Shown here piece after piece: positions 1 through 15,195 of a DNA stretch of 64,000 bases (position 1 is its first letter; every line of letters starts with the position of its first letter). The stretch is taken from positions 2,490,001 through 2,554,000 of the forward strand of contig VCAZ01000041.1 in the NCBI GenBank assembly GCA_005784505.1. Direction: 5' to 3'. Made by a program: the position numbers and the translations under genes. The DNA comes from Bagarius yarrelli (Eukaryota; Chordata; Actinopteri; Siluriformes; Sisoridae). The notes under the pieces were generated by a model. It did not search any database. It saw only the letters and a program-made list of their open reading frames with translations, and had not been told where the DNA came from.

Positions 1-186
1 GCTGTCTGCTAAAGCTTGTGCTAAATAACAGGCATTTTAACATTTTAGTTTAATCTCATCAGCAAGTCCAGACCACAAATCCAACAGTTGTACCCAACAT
101 AATGTAGACTAATAGTGAGCTTGGGAGACAGTTTAGATGCTTATTAAACACTGTATAGATAAAAGTATTGGACAGCTGTAAATTAT

Positions 187-640
187 ACAGTGGTGCCTTG
201 ACTTACGAGTTTAATTCGTTCCGGGAAATTGAAATTACTCCTATGTCAAATCAGTGGCAATCAATGATATGCCATTAATCCGTTCCGGGTCCCCTGAAAA
301 AACACTGCAATTTTTTTTGTTACATGTTTTTAACTAAGAAAAATAAACGTATAAATAACGAATATTGTTTAAAAAAACAATACAGTATAATGCGCTTCAA
401 TAAACTGTTTACTGTACAGCATTATAACTAACGAGCATGTCTGACTAGCTACCGAGTGAGACACGAGATGCTTGGCAAATGTTACGGCGTTCACTGTAGC
501 ACTGTCGCTACACCCACTAGCGGGTGGTTGTCTGAAGCTGGCACGTAACCCCGAATTTTAGCTCGCAACTTAAAGCAAAAAATCGGCCGAAAGACGACAG
601 GTATCTCGAAAAAATCGTTAGTTGGATCTCAGGGGTATTG
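187..640. repeat. Dispersed DNA-transposon-like repeat
   Basis: The left end reads cagtggtgccttgacttacg and is followed by two copies of a cgttccggg motif. The right part contains gtatctcgaaaaaatcgtta, which resembles a diverged inverted version of the left end. No ORF is present, so if it is an element it is non-autonomous. The ends are approximate and the family is not assigned. Confidence 0.35.
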
Positions 641-1096
641 TCATGCTGAAATAGTATATATATATATATGCATATAGTAATATACAAGTAATATCAACGT
701 TCACTGATGTTAACTGATGTTTTAAAATTCTTACACACTGTGTAACAGAAAAACATCTGCATCAGTACACCAGGCTGTGGAAGTGGAAATAAAGGACCAG
801 CTGTTTTTAGAGCTTTCGTTATTTATATGTAGGTCAGGAAATCAATTTCAACTAAAATGTCGCTGACCAAAATGAGTCAGAGAGTTACTTTAAATGCAGT
901 AATTCAAATGTGGTTAGCTAAAAAGTGAGCAGTACATATTCCTAAGCTTACTCCAGTGTTGCAAATATAGATCAGTGTTTAATATTTTCATTTTACTTAG
1001 ATATAGACAAGGCAAATCTATTTATATAGCATGTTATATAATATATTGCAATACAAATAAATACATACACCCGACAAATACACCCTTATATGCCCT

Positions 1097-1275
1097 GGGA
1101 AGTGGTGGCTTAGTGGTAAAGGTGTTGGACTGAAGCCAGAAAGATTGTTTCCCAGCACCGCCAACCCCCCAATGTGGGCCCCTTAGCAAGGCCCTTAACT
1201 CCTAATTGCTCAGCTGTAAAAGAGATAAATGTAAGTCGCCTCTGGATAAGGGTGTCTGCCAAATACTGCGAATGT
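1097..1275 (+). mobile_element. tRNA-derived SINE (sense)
   Basis: The head 'gggaagtggtggcttagtgg' followed by 'aaggtgttggactg' is tRNA-like and includes an A-box-like segment. The body has 'ccttagcaaggcccttaact'. The tail is the LINE2-like 'ctctggataagggtgtctgc' ending in aaatactgcgaatg. The same three-part structure recurs at least ten times in this window in both orientations, which defines the family. Confidence 0.8.
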
Positions 1276-2024
1276 CTTTTTTCCGCCATGCTTGTTGCAG
1301 AGACAACCGCAGTATGTGTCAGCGACAATGTTTTCTTTTTTTAGTAGCGAAGAAAGAAGTTGTTTGACACGCACATGGGTTTTAATTAAATATTAGTGTA
1401 AATGTAAATTAGCTTAAAATGTGATTTAGGTATGTATTGATAATAGAGGGTTAGAATATCGATACACAAAAAAAATATCGCAAAAGTTAGCTGTATGGAT
1501 ATTTTTACACAGCCCTTAGAGATCGTACTGTTCATTTGTCCATCTTCAGCAACTATTTAAATGCTCCTGTGGAAACCTATTTGTAACCTCTGGGCTGTTT
1601 GTATGTTTGTGAATGTAGGTTAACTTCAAGATGCTGATTTAAAAAAAAACAAAAAAACCAAAGTCTATTGAAAGTCATAAGATTTGATTCGTTTAGGTAA
1701 GAAAGGCCAAATGATTTGACTCGTTGAAAGATTTAGAATTTCCACTACTAATAATAGACAGTTTAGCCTTTGTTACTCACAGCTGAAGTGTAACACAGCT
1801 AGAAGGAGGCCGCCTAACTAGGGGGTATTTTTGGCATCATGATAAAGCGTGTGATGAAATGAAGTTTACACAATACCAGATTACATGACTACTTAGTCAG
1901 CTTTAATGTACACACCAAAAGCAAACCTTCCTCACTGAACATGTCTTGGCTAAATGTTGCCAACACAGTTCTGGTGGACACGTTTTCGATGTAAGTTTCA
2001 CAAACTTGTGTTCTTGTGTTTTAG

Positions 2025-5000
2025 CTTGGAAACCGCGGTACAATCTCACAGGCGGCAGATTTCGATGCTCAAACCGACGCAGAGAAACTGAAGACTGCCA
2101 TGAAGGGAACAGGTGAGGAGACCTAATCAGAAGGTCTTTATGTGCCATCAACTCAACTTTTTTCTGATACCCAAGTGCCATTATACAGTAGCTAAATTCT
2201 GATTGGTCGGAATTTTTCTTTTACGACAGCAGTAGCCGTAACACCGTTTCTGGCTGTAAGCTAATTATAAACATATAATTGGTCACATGCTGCAGATTGT
2301 TTGAGGGAACGTTTATGTAACATTTATAAAAGAAGTCTCTTGTTTTATAGCAGTCAACAGTCCAATATTACAGCATAGGGGGCTCTAACTTAAGCGGTAG
2401 CTCAGTTTTTAGGATGTTCGACTGACCAGAAAGTCATAAGCTGTCATTTCTGGGTGTATGCATGAGGTGCTCAGCCGTAAATAGAGATAAGGATGAGCAC
2501 CAAACTATAATAAGGAACTTACTTGTTTTAAAGACAATAGATTCAGTAGGACATCTTGGAAAAATGCTAACTGTAGCCTGATAGTACTGAAAGTGGATGT
2601 CCCACCCTGACCGCAGACTAGACAGACCAGAGACAACATTACTTAACTAGTACAGTTAGTATAACATACATGCATTTGGATTGTGGGAGGAAACCAGAGT
2701 ACCTGGAGGAAACCCACGCCAGCACAAGGAAGACATGCAAACTCTAAACAGAAAGACCCTTACCCAGAATCGAACCCGGGCCTTTTGGCTGTGAGGCAAC
2801 AGTGCGAACCACTAAGCCACCGTGCTGCCAAAATTCCTATCAAGACACACCAAAATCCAACTGCAACATATTACTACCGGTCCAAAAATTCCTGGCTGTG
2901 ATTTCTGTAGTTGACTTCAGCATGAAAACACAAAACAGATGTTAATTCAGCAAAACAATTTTTTTTTTAAATTGCCTATTGTACCTTTAACAGCAAGTGT
3001 AGATGAATGAAATAGAAAAAAGGTGGTGTTATTTATATTAAATACATTTTATGTCTATTTTGTTATTTGCATTTGTTTGCTAATATTGTTAAGCTGAAGA
3101 GGAAAAAAAGGCAGTTTAAAGTCTTAAAGAAGTAAAATAGTAAAAACAACTTATTTGGGCTTTCTGCAAAGGATGATGGGTGACACACTGGAGAGATAGT
3201 GCTGTAAATTGTGCTGCTGGATCTGTTTGCTCACCAACAGACAGGCAAAATAGCTTTCCCTATATTTTAAAAACCACCAGCCACCAGTCCATTACACCAC
3301 AGCATCATTTGTTATTTTCCTACATCGCCATGCCCCCATCGTGTTCATTTCTTCCTGTACTTAACGCTGCAAGTTATCTATTTTCTGTTCTATATTTTTT
3401 ACTGGAAAAAAATAAGAACAAGAGAATAACAGGGAGAATTGAGAACAGAGATGACACCTCATGGATTTGTACTGCCTTTTTGAATAATTTGCTAAGCATG
3501 AGTTAACAACAGACTGTAAAAAATGCTGCAGCGGCTAATTGTGTTAAGCTTAGAGGAGAAAAATATTTCTGTGTGTTGAGATATGTTGAGATCCTAATGA
3601 AGTAAGTGGAATCACCTGAGGCCATCAGGAGATTCGTAAAGAAAATGCTACACACACACACACAATATTATGCAAATGGTTACAAATTTGTAAAACATGT
3701 CCTGACTTCTAAGCAGAGCCTTTACAAAGGCATGGGCAAACTAAGCGGCTGCTTATGGTTTGCCGTGGCCACCAGGGGGGCCCCCAAGAGTACATGAAAT
3801 GACAGGTAGTTTATATCAATGGACAATAATGAGTTTAGAGAAATACCACAATGCTGTAGTGCTGTAAGACTTTAAATGTTATCGTGTGAGTAAACACCTG
3901 AGCACTTTTGTGGGTTTGATACTGTAACAATAAAAATCGTAGAAGAGTTAAAACATTGGTATGATGTAAGCAACACAGCTACAACAAATAAAACGAATAA
4001 TAGGATTGTTAGATTTATAGTTATTAATCAAGAATTCATAATAAAAGTCATAATAAAATTTTGCTTCGGGCCCCCTAAAGGCTTGGACTGGCTTTGCATC
4101 TAAGATCATGTTAGAAAAGTCACACGTGAATATTAGTATTCCGAAGAAGTTTTCGATCATTAACTTGGCGGTCTGGACATATTTTTCTTTAATGTGGTCT
4201 AAGAAAATTTGGATCAATTTGCGTTTACTTTAAATGCAAAAGTGATGGTCATCCGGAAAACGTATGTGTTGCACATTACAATTCAATCCAACAACAATCA
4301 TTACACTAACATATCATTTTAAAATAAAATAAAACTTTTTACTTTAAACCCCGCCCCCTTTCTCTTGATTTATTTCCCTTGAACCTTTGGTGGATTGTAA
4401 AAATCTGCTATTGCATAAATTTCAAAAAAAGGATGTGAAAGTTTATAGAAAAGTAAAGATTGTTTGATGATGAAATTTATAGCATCCCTTTACTTAAAAA
4501 CATTTTACATTTAAAAATAAATTTTAGCCTTTATTGATGGGGCAGAGGGATGAAATGGGGGAGATACAGAGGAAGGTAGGGCCGGAAAGAACCTGAGCCG
4601 GGAGTCAAGCCCAGGTCGCCGGAGCACAACAGCTTGTGCATGGGGTCCCGTGCCTTAACACACTACACTCTTGCACTAGCCCAGTTATGAGCGTTTCTGA
4701 TCGTTTTTGACTTTCCTGAGTGCTACAACTTTTATTTGGTTTAAATTGTGTAAAATTTTAAATTCTAAAAAATAGTTTATTGACCTCATGCTTTTTTCTT
4801 CATTGTTTTATTCTTCTTTATATTTCTCTTAGTAGTTAATGGATGGTCTTTTTCTTTTAGGCACCGACGAGGCAGCGATCATTTCCATTCTGTCCAAACG
4901 TACCATTGCACAGAGGCAGAAGATCAAGGAGGAGTATAAACTTTCCGTAGGAAAGGTCAGAATTTTTTTTCCTTTTATAATAATACCTAATTATATATGG

Positions 5001-7043
5001 CTGTGCGATTTAGGAAAAATATCTAAATGTGATTTTTCTGACAGATATTGCGATTTCCTACTTAGTCTTCTTAATAGTTTGCAGCACACACTTTATAGAT
5101 TCTGTAATTTCTTGTAGTCCAGCAGATGCAGCGTGCCTTTCTGCTGAATATATAGTTAGCTTCTTGCTGCTATTATGGAGTCAGTGCCGCCTAAATGCAT
5201 TTTGGGTAAACAAACAAAAAAAACCCAGAAAAGATATTATATTATTTCAGCGTTTATTAATTTTTCAAAAAATATAAATATATCATCAGTAGTTCTGTGC
5301 GCGAGTCAGCACAGTGTAACTAAGATACTGTTCAGTCGTCCGTATTAACCACAGGTCTGTTGTTATAGCGCAATATTCCGCCTAAACTTTATTCCTATAT
5401 TCAGTGTAAAGATGTTGAATTGCAACACGTCTAAAATATGTTCTAGAGGGAATTTTTTTATATCTTCTATCCAGCACTCGGATAAGGTTTTTATATCCCT
5501 CTTTTGTCATTGCATTAAAAGGTGCTATGTCTTTAGCGAGCTAGCGGGTTATGGCGTTAGTTATTTCCTGGTGTTTTTGTAAAGTCTTTTTTATATGCTG
5601 TAAGAAACACAAAGAAGACTGAATGTCACTAGCAGTCTTTTTAGACGACTGGTTAGTAAGACACTCCGCGAACAGCTGCCTGTGGTGATTTTTCACTTCT
5701 GCTAGTCACCTTTTTTTCCAGTTCTGCCGAAGCCAAATTAATTCCAGATTACAGATGTGCTGTTTGCTTGTGTATTAATTTTTAAAATAATTCCTATGAC
5801 TAGACAGAAGCCATAATTCCATAATTCCAATTAATAATTGTTTTTTAATGGCGGTCGTTACATGCCAACATGCTGATTGGCCGCACAAAGCTGTGCGCAC
5901 TCAATTGGCTGGTATGACTGTCACTCAAAGAGGGCAGTCATGCATTTGCAACTTTTTATATCGGATTCACATCGCAGCCTTTTGCGATTAGCTAATCGCA
6001 GCGTTCGATTAATCGTTCAGCCCTACACAAGATCAGTGTTTCTATTGATAAGCAATGAGTTAAGGCTTCTTTAAAGGACTGAGGATATTAAACATTAAGC
6101 TACACAGACTGATAGATGGATAACTGGATGGAGGGATGGATAAATGTATTGATCCCTCAAGGAAAAAACCTTAAAGTAAATCATTCATCAACAGTAACTG
6201 AAATCAAACACACCGTTGTCAGGTTTATGATTCTGATTGTATAGTTTTACTGCAGCATTTGTGTTGTGTGTTATCTGGGAACCAGATAATGCGAGGGTGG
6301 CTGATTATCATTTACAGTTCTGCATATGAGTTTGTGAAAGAAGAAGGAGAAGTGACAGATGTTGATCATCAGAAAGTTCTGTGTTTCTCTAGAGACATTT
6401 TTCTATGGGTTTAAACAGCAAATCATGTGACAGAGAGAGTCAGGAGGTTCAGGCTGTTGGAGAAGCTCTAGGAAAGCGATTTCTCTGATGGTGCGTGTGG
6501 GGGGGGCAGAAAGTCTGAGTCACTTGGGTGGAAATGTCCAACAGGCGTCTCACAGAAACACATAAAAACATAAACACACAAACGCTCTTTCCTTCTGATT
6601 CATTCACTTTTTTAGCTATATTTGCAATTTTTTTCTTGTAAATCTGTTTTTTTATCCCCTCTCTCTTTCTCTCTCTCTATTTCTCTCTCTCTCTCTTTTT
6701 CTTTCACTGTCTATCTCTCTATTTTACTGTCACTTTCTGTCTTTTTCTCTCAATATCTCTTTCTCTTTTCACTGGCATGTGCTCTCTCTCACTTTGTCTC
6801 TTACTGTCTCACTCTCTGTGCCTCTGTATTTCTCTCCCTATCTCTCTCTCTCTTTTTCTGTGCCTCTCTCTCTCTCTCTCTCTCTCCTGATATGTTTTCA
6901 CTGTCACTCTCCCTCTCTCACTCCCTTCTCAATATATCACTCTGTCTCTCTTGGTCTCAGTGCTTTTTCTTTCTTTCACTGTATCTCTCTCTCTCTCTTT
7001 TTTTTTACTGTCAATCTCTTCTGCTCCTCCTCACTGTCTTACT

Positions 7044-7082
<39 letters not shown>

Positions 7083-10000
7083 TCTCTGTGTCTCTTTTGT
7101 CTCTTACCAGACACAAATGTTGCAATACTGCAAACGCAGAGCACATACCAGCGTGTGTGTCTGTATGTGTGTGTAATTTTAATGATTAACTGATATTGAA
7201 CGTCTGTTTTTGATTAAACGGTTGGAATTCAGGTCCGGGTTGTGAGCATGGCACTAAAGTCACATTGTTTTCCATATTTACACAGACAGTCCATTCACAG
7301 CCTATCATCGAAAAAATGTGTGTGTGTGTGTGTGTGTAATAGGCTGGTTATCTAGTGTCCTTGGCTAATGTTAGTGATGAACAGCACTTTTCATCACTGC
7401 AGTGCGTTTATCAGGTTTACTTGCTGTTAAAAAATCGTTAAGGTTTTGGCGTGACAAGGAGTGACTCAGATAAAGAAAAAAAAATTCTGTAGCAATAGTC
7501 TCTCTCTCTCTCTCTCTCTCTCTTTTCTCTCTATCTGTCGTTCTCTCTTTCTCCCTGAGTGTGTAGAGGTTTTTTCTAAAATATTAGTACAAGATCAGTG
7601 AGGATGCTATTTTACCACACACATATAAAAGTACCCACACAAGGAAACAGGAAATACTTCACTCTTTCACTTTCTCTTTTTTTTTTCAGCGCTTCTTATG
7701 TCACTCGCTTACACTGACTTTTCAATACCTGTTTTATGAGGGCTGTATCGAGTTGCAGTCTTCATAAAACATTTAAATCTGTCTGTCTGTCAGTCGGGGT
7801 ATCACCGTGCATGTGAATATATTTGCATCTTTCTTTCCGATGGATATAAATTCAGCCACACTTATACAAATGTATGTATGGCGTGTAGGGCTGGAACGCA
7901 GTGTACCGAAAAGAGGTGGAAAAAAAGTCTAATCAGTGATGAAAAAACAATGCAGCTAAGACAAACCATGTCAGAAACATTTCTACACCCCTGGTGTGAT
8001 ATTACATCATATAGAAAAGATTCAAATGACAGGTAATGATCATCCAGCTATCATCGATGAAATGATACTGATTAGCCACAAATAAGCATCCATCTATAAA
8101 GCAGGGACAAAGTATGCACTTGTTTTTTGTTGTAAGGAATGTACTAGGGGACACTTCCAAAAGTTTGTAATAAATGCTGTCATTACATTATATTACTATA
8201 ATCTGACAATTTACTTATTTTAAAAAGCAGGGCTGGGCCGATAAACGTTATCATATCGAACACTGATTAAATCTGTTAACGTTCCACCGTCCCCCTGGTG
8301 GGACACTGCGTTCCATGAGTGAAATCTTTGTGTCATTCAGCACGCAGAAAAGCTGAGATTCTTGTGATTAAATGATCCAATAGCCAACAGGATTTAGATT
8401 CAAGCTAGAAATCGCCGCGAACCAGACTTTATACAAATAAAACAAATAGTGTATAAAACAAAACAAAAAATCAGGGTGTGACTAAACTTTAAATATGCCA
8501 TCAATAAGCTTTAAATCAGTACAAAATCCATTGAGATATTTTAACAAATGTTTTGTCTGGTAATCTGATACAGATGTTAACATGATGCACCTGCTGTTTT
8601 CATTAGACAGACAGACAGATAGATAGACAGATAGATAGGCAGGCAGACAGACAGACAGACAGATAGATACATACATTCATACATACATACAACTTTCATT
8701 CCAAGGTACAGGTACATAGCAACGAAATGCTGTTTAGCATCTACCAGGAGTGCAAATAGTAGAAACATTGAGAAGTATGTGCAAATATTTACAGCATATA
8801 AAGTGTTAGGTGTAGTTATACATTGTGGCTAGATAAACTAGTGTAATCTTATTAATTAACATTATGTACATTGTAAATAAGTTATTTTATACAGAGAATA
8901 ATGTACAGAGTGAAGCGGAACTGCAAGATGGTAGTGAGTCATGAGTGTCCTGGTGGTGTAACCATGCTGGTTCTGGTGCAGATGGTCCTGTATGTGGCTT
9001 GCATAGGAGAAGTCTTTGATTATTTTTTGTCCTCTGCGCAGACATTTACTGTGGTGAAGAGACTCGGTGGCAGGTAGTCGGGTGCCGATGATGCGTTAGG
9101 CGGTTTTCACGACCCTTAGCAGTGATTTCTTTTCACACGTTAGCATTTGACATTAGCATTGAAGCAGAGAGGAATTTACAAAAACATTAATAACATGACA
9201 CAATTTAGCCAGAAATAAATAATAAATAAATATATAATATTTTATCTGATTTTTATAAGAAAGCTCAAGATGTAGCTTTTGAGACATATCACTGACATTC
9301 CTTATGTAGATACACATATATCCAGTGGTGCTGCTAGGAACGGGAAAGTTAGGAGGATTCCCAAGGCTTTGGGGGCCTTCAGAGTTCTGGTTTATTAGTA
9401 TAGAAAGGTAGGGGGCTCAACCTCATAGGGCCCAAAATTGCTTGAGGCGCCCTTTGCATATATCCTCTGTCTAACACGTGTTTTTTTTTCAATAAATACA
9501 ATGTTGAAACTGTCCTTTCTGCTTCAACACCTTTTAGAATTTGGAGGATGATATGAAGTCAGAGCTGACGGGAAATTTTGAGAAGGTGGTGTGCGGCATG
9601 CTGATGGCTGCACCCATCTACGATGCCTACGAGCTGAGAAACGCAATCAAGGTAAGCCAACGTTAGAGTCAGAGCTAGAAAAAAAGCAGGGAAGTCAGAC
9701 AGAATTAACAATAATTAACATAAAAATAGCATTAACCAACAACAAAAAGGTCTAAAACTTAAGTTTCGGAAGAGGTTTAGTTTATGCTAGAATCTGGTCA
9801 TGTGTTCAATTCAGGGTGCTGGAACCGATGAAGGATGTCTGATTGAGATTTTGGCTTCAAGGACCAACGCTGAGATTAAAGCTTTGACTGCCGCCTACAA
9901 GAAAGGTACACATAATACATATTTATTTTCAACATTATTAAATCATCTAAAGTGCTTTTTTTTTAATAAAACTAAAATTTGTGCTTGTTAAGACTCTTAA

Positions 10001-13000
10001 TTTATGTTTAATGATCTAATGGGGCAAGCAAAGATTTCCTAGTATTAGGGCTGCATGATATTTTTTTATATATTATATATTGCGATATGAAAATATTTCA
10101 ACCAAATGACTTGAATAGCTCGATTTGGAAAGAATTGATTATTTCAGAATTATTGGGTTGATTTTGTGAGTGAGATACAAATAAAATAAAATTTGAATGT
10201 TTTTGTCACATACATGATTACACACAGCACAATATATAGTGAAATGTTCTTTTCTGACTCTCTGAGAGAAGAATTCAATAAAATTAAATTATATACAATA
10301 AAAAATAGAATTAAATAAAATAATAATAAAATATCGGTGAGATATATAATTATATGAAGTATATAAACCTAGGGGGTGTGTGTGTTTGTGTTTTTTCCTG
10401 AAGATTCAGATACAGAAATTAAATAATTAAATGTAAAATCACACTGTATCGTCTTAAAAATTAGGTACAATTAATTTTTCTTCAAGCTAAAAAAGTAATT
10501 GTTAATTTCACCTTTAAACTTGTTTGAAACAGTAACGGACCTTAAATTAATGTACAAATGCTAAACTTTTACGCTAGTATTAAACTTTAATCCAAATGAT
10601 TGCAGCCAGATGCACACATTACGATGCCCAAGCTAAAGCGATATATTTCGCAGTCCCATTAAATAATGCATTACACATACGATAAAAATGAACTATTTTT
10701 CATGCTATAAAATGCAAAAAGCATTAATAGGCATTCTCTTTTGGGACTGCTTCTCCCATTAGATACGCCTCCTTTACCCAGACTAAAAAAAAACCCATAA
10801 TGACCTGATGTACCTGACCTCAGGTGACACGATGTGGTGTGTCCGCTTCACACTGTTCCTCAAGTTTGTGTCCGTGTACTATTTTCTTTTTTGCATAGAG
10901 ATATGCATTTCATATGCAAATGAAGCATGGCTTTGTGTTCTTTACCTGATCAATGTGTAACAACGACAGAGTACGATCGTGATCTGGAGGACGATATCTC
11001 CGGAGACACGTCTGGCATGTTCAAGAGGGTCCTGGTGTCCCTGGCCACGGTAATGCACCATTTACATGCATGTGCACACACATCCTGACATGTTTTGCCT
11101 TGCAGATGCGGCGTTGTGCCCACAGTGCACCTGTACAGGTGTGTTCAGTCCTTCTAAACGAATGGGTGCACATGTGCATAGTTTACATGTAACTACAGCG
11201 TTGTTCAGCAGACACCTTCAATCTTAAAGGCTCTCAAAAAACCATCACTACTACTAATACCGCCATTTCTGCTGTTTTTCCTTCTACGCCTCCACCCCCT
11301 ATTATTCCTGTTCTTGCTGTAACTACTACGTTTTACCCTCCTGCTAATACTTCTACTCCTATTTCTGTTCTACCACTTCGTCCTCTGCCTGCTCTTCTTC
11401 CTTTTCTTTTCCTCCTCCTCTTACTTCTTTGTCTGCTGTGATTACGACTCTTTTCCTATCTCCTCATCCTTCCACTACTTTAGTCTTGTTGTCTTCTTCC
11501 TTCTTTTCTGCCTCCTTCTAATATCACTGCTATACTACTATTGAATCTGCTCCTGCATTGAATACATTTCCCTCTTTTCCTCCTCCTATTTCTGTATTTG
11601 CTTTAACTACTGTTCTTTTTTTCTCCTCTTCCTCCTTCTTATCCTCCTGCTACCACTCCCTATTTCTGCTTTAACTATCAGCCGAATTTAGGACATGCTA
11701 CGTTTTCATTGGGGCAGTCTTTATAACACCAGCAAGTAGAGCATTGAAGATTGTGGGTTCGATTCCCAGCACTACCAAGTTACCATCGTTGTGCCCCTGA
11801 GCATGGCCCTTAACCCCTATTTGCTCAGTTGTATAAAAGGAATAAATGTAAGTCTCTGGGAATTAGGGTGTCTGCCAAATGCTGTAAATGTAGCAGTGCT
11901 GATATACGACTGAATCTTATGGGAAAGTGTTTTGGTTTAGTGGTTTAGGTGTTGGACTGCAAATTGGAAGATCAGGCTTCAATTCCCAGAACCAGCAAGT
12001 TTTCACCGTTGGGCCCCTGAGAAAGGCCCTTAACCCCCAATTTCTCTAAATGTAAGTTTCCATTTATATGACTAACAACCCTTTTTTTTTCTTTTATTCA
12101 GGCTGGCAGAGATGAAAGCACCAGAGTGGATGAGGCACTCGCTAAACTGGATGCCAAGGTAATCATGGAGAATAAAATCCGATAAAATGTGCGTTAATTA
12201 ACACATTAACTGGATGTAAAACAACACACCATTGCTGTGTGTATCCCGCAGGAGATCTTCGAGGCGGGCGAGGCGCGCTGGGGAACAGACGAGGTCAAGT
12301 TTCTCACCATTTTGTGCGTGAGGAACAGGAACCACTTACTCAGAGGTGCGTTCAAAATGGCTAGGTTTGCTATTGTAACATAAAGCTTTATTAACAAACT
12401 ACAGTTTATCTTAAATTGACATCTTATTTTATAATTGTAATAACCTTAAATATATTGTGAAAACCTCAATTTTTAATGTAGGGTACCACCTACATCCCAG
12501 TACATCCCTTCATCTCATTTTATTCTATACCTATTTTATTATCTATAGCACAACTGTACATAAAATCCATTTTATTTTTCAATTTATCTTTCTATTTTCT
12601 CGACTTATACTTACACATGCATTTTTTTTTATCCCCAGCTTTTTTTTTGTCTCTTGTTGTCTATGTGTGCCGGAAACTTGAGACACTAAAACAAATTCCT
12701 TGTATGTGCAAGCGTACTTGCCTATGAAGAAGATCTTTCTGATTTAGATTTTAAACAAGTAATGTTCGAAGGACAGCATTAAAAATCATCTCAACACTGA
12801 CTCCTTGTGGTAGAAATGTGCAATGTTAAAAAAAGAACAACATCCGTCCATTATCTATACTCACTTATTCCTATTCAGGGTAACCGGGATTTGCTGGAGT
12901 CTATTTCAGCTGTCAACAACCTCACACACACACACACTCACAGGCAGTCCTACAGGCAATTTAGAATCACTAATCAATCCAACATGCATGTTTTTGGACT

Positions 13001-13766
13001 GTGGAAGGAAACCGGAGAACGCAGAGTAAAACCACACAAACTAATAGAGAACATACAAACTCCACACAGAAAGACCCCTGCAGGGGATACGAATCCAAGA
13101 CCTTCTCGATGTGAGGCAACAGTGCAAATCAATAACCCACTGTGCTTTAATTATCAAAACTCACTCATAAGACTTATGTCCCTGCTAGTTCATACAGGTT
13201 ATTGTAAACTTATTTTTATTTTATACCCATTTTCTGTTGCAGTGTTTCAGGAGTACCAGCAGATTTCGGGCCGCGACATTGAGGACAGCATTAAAAGGGA
13301 GATGTCCGGCTGTCTGGAGGAGGTTTTTCTTGCCATAGGTCTGGACATTTATTTTTAGTAAATATTTAAAGGTCACTATCTTTAAACAATTTTAGTTCTT
13401 AATAATCTTTTAGGTAAATTAGAATTCCAGGATAAAAGTATTCATCAGTGCCAGATTTTTGCATTATTACCGTAATATATCTGCCGAAAACATTGAGACA
13501 ATACAAATCAGATGATCTCCATTAAAATTACATTACATTACCAAAATATGATGTGTTAGAAGAAGGCAATTTCCTAGCACCACATCTACAATGCAGTTGT
13601 GTAAGAAATCTGTGTGTGTGTGGGGGGGGGTCCTCTGTTCTACAGTGAAGAACATCAGGAGTAAGCCAGCGTTCTTCGCTGAGAGACTTTACAAATCTAT
13701 GAAGGTAAAATAATCAGAGCAAAATGTTCAGTTTAGATGCCCAAGTTTAAAAAGAAAACATACTAA

Positions 13767-13805
<39 letters not shown>

Positions 13806-13951
13806 ATATATATATATATATATAGGGTTTAGGCACCACTGACAGCATCCTGATTAGAGTGATGATCTCTCGTTCTGAAATTGACATGATAGACATTAAA
13901 GCCGAGTTCCTGAAGTTGTATGGAAAAACTCTGAACTCCTTTATCAAGGTG

Positions 13952-13989
<38 letters not shown>

Positions 13990-15162
13990 TTTAAAAAAAA
14001 ATAAATTCTATATATCGCCTATATTTTTCCTATATTTGGTGTACAGCAAGGTGTGTTTTTTATAACATGGTCAGTGAAGCTGAGTTGAACATTTTTATTT
14101 TTCCTGGTCATATTACTGTATGATCTTACATGAATATCGTTGTACACACTGTTCTTTATAACCGGTGCTTGTAAACCGGTTTTAGTTCATTTCTGAAGAA
14201 GAACGTGTGGTTATTGGGCTGTGGCTATATTCTAGAGACTATATAACTAAAAACATTGTTTTAAATCAAATTAAAACTTAAAAAATATCTCTAGTGATAT
14301 CCACATACTGAATATAAACATATAACAAGAAGAAATATTTAATGCTTATAAATTACAAAAAATTACATTTAAATCGAGCACTTAGTTTAGAAATTAAAAA
14401 CAAATCCCACACACACCCGCATGCACACAAACTTTAATATTTATATATATACTGTAATCATTTTACTACCACAAATTTCGCCACCTTTTACATATTCTGC
14501 TGTTTAATTAGCAAGACAGACAACAAATTATCCAACTAACAACTTAGATCCAACTAAATTTTATGAAGCAGTACCCAAAGTTCAAGATAAAAACTGAAAG
14601 CACACTGTGAATCTTCGATTTAGTTTCATTTTATTTGTTTAGCGCTTTTAACAATGGACATAGTCTTCACACAGAAAGCAGTAACAGTGAAAAAGTGTAA
14701 GTGTGTCCCTAATGAGCAAGCCAGTGGTGACTGTGGCAAGGAAAAACTCCCTGAGATGAAGTAGGGAAAAACCTTGAGAGGAACCAGGCTCAAGAGGGAA
14801 CCCACCCTCATTTGGGTGACACCGCATGTATCTTAAGCCCAAATATTTTCAGCGTGCTATACAGTCCTGTTTTTTTTTTCTCCAAATTTAGAGCTTTAAG
14901 CTTAAGACTAGGTCGTAAACTAGGGGAAACTTAAGTCTTGTCTATGTAAAGCATCGTTTGTGTGTGTGTGTGTATGTATGTGTATAATAGTAAAAAATTA
15001 AAATGAGCTGAAAATTTAGACACATTTTAGATCTTTTCAGAATTTGTTCTTTATTATTTCTCAGAATAACTGGTGAAATAATTAACGCTCAGATCTCTAG
15101 ACACTAAAGTGTATAGAAAATGTGAAAGCTGTTCCTGCTGTTAAATATATGACTTTATTTCC

Positions 15163-15195
<33 letters not shown>

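Larger units (their letters stand above)
1..2024. other. Upstream intergenic / 5' intron of anxa4
   Basis: No protein-coding exon is recognisable here. The stretch should contain, or lie downstream of, the short first coding exon of anxa4 that carries the start codon, but that exon encodes only a few residues and cannot be picked out by eye. It holds a transposon-like repeat (about 187-640), a short TA tract near 655-670 and a SINE (1097-1275). Confidence 0.5.

Noticed and set aside
6622..7193. Overlapping long ORFs rich in Ser and Leu
   Set aside because: They are translations of the imperfect CT tract in an anxa4 intron, with no domain and no codon structure.
12807..13358. 183-codon ORF that includes an anxa4 exon
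   Set aside because: Only 13243-13338 is the exon. The rest is a dispersed repeat and intron read in frame by chance, and the acceptor AG at 13241-13242 cuts it.
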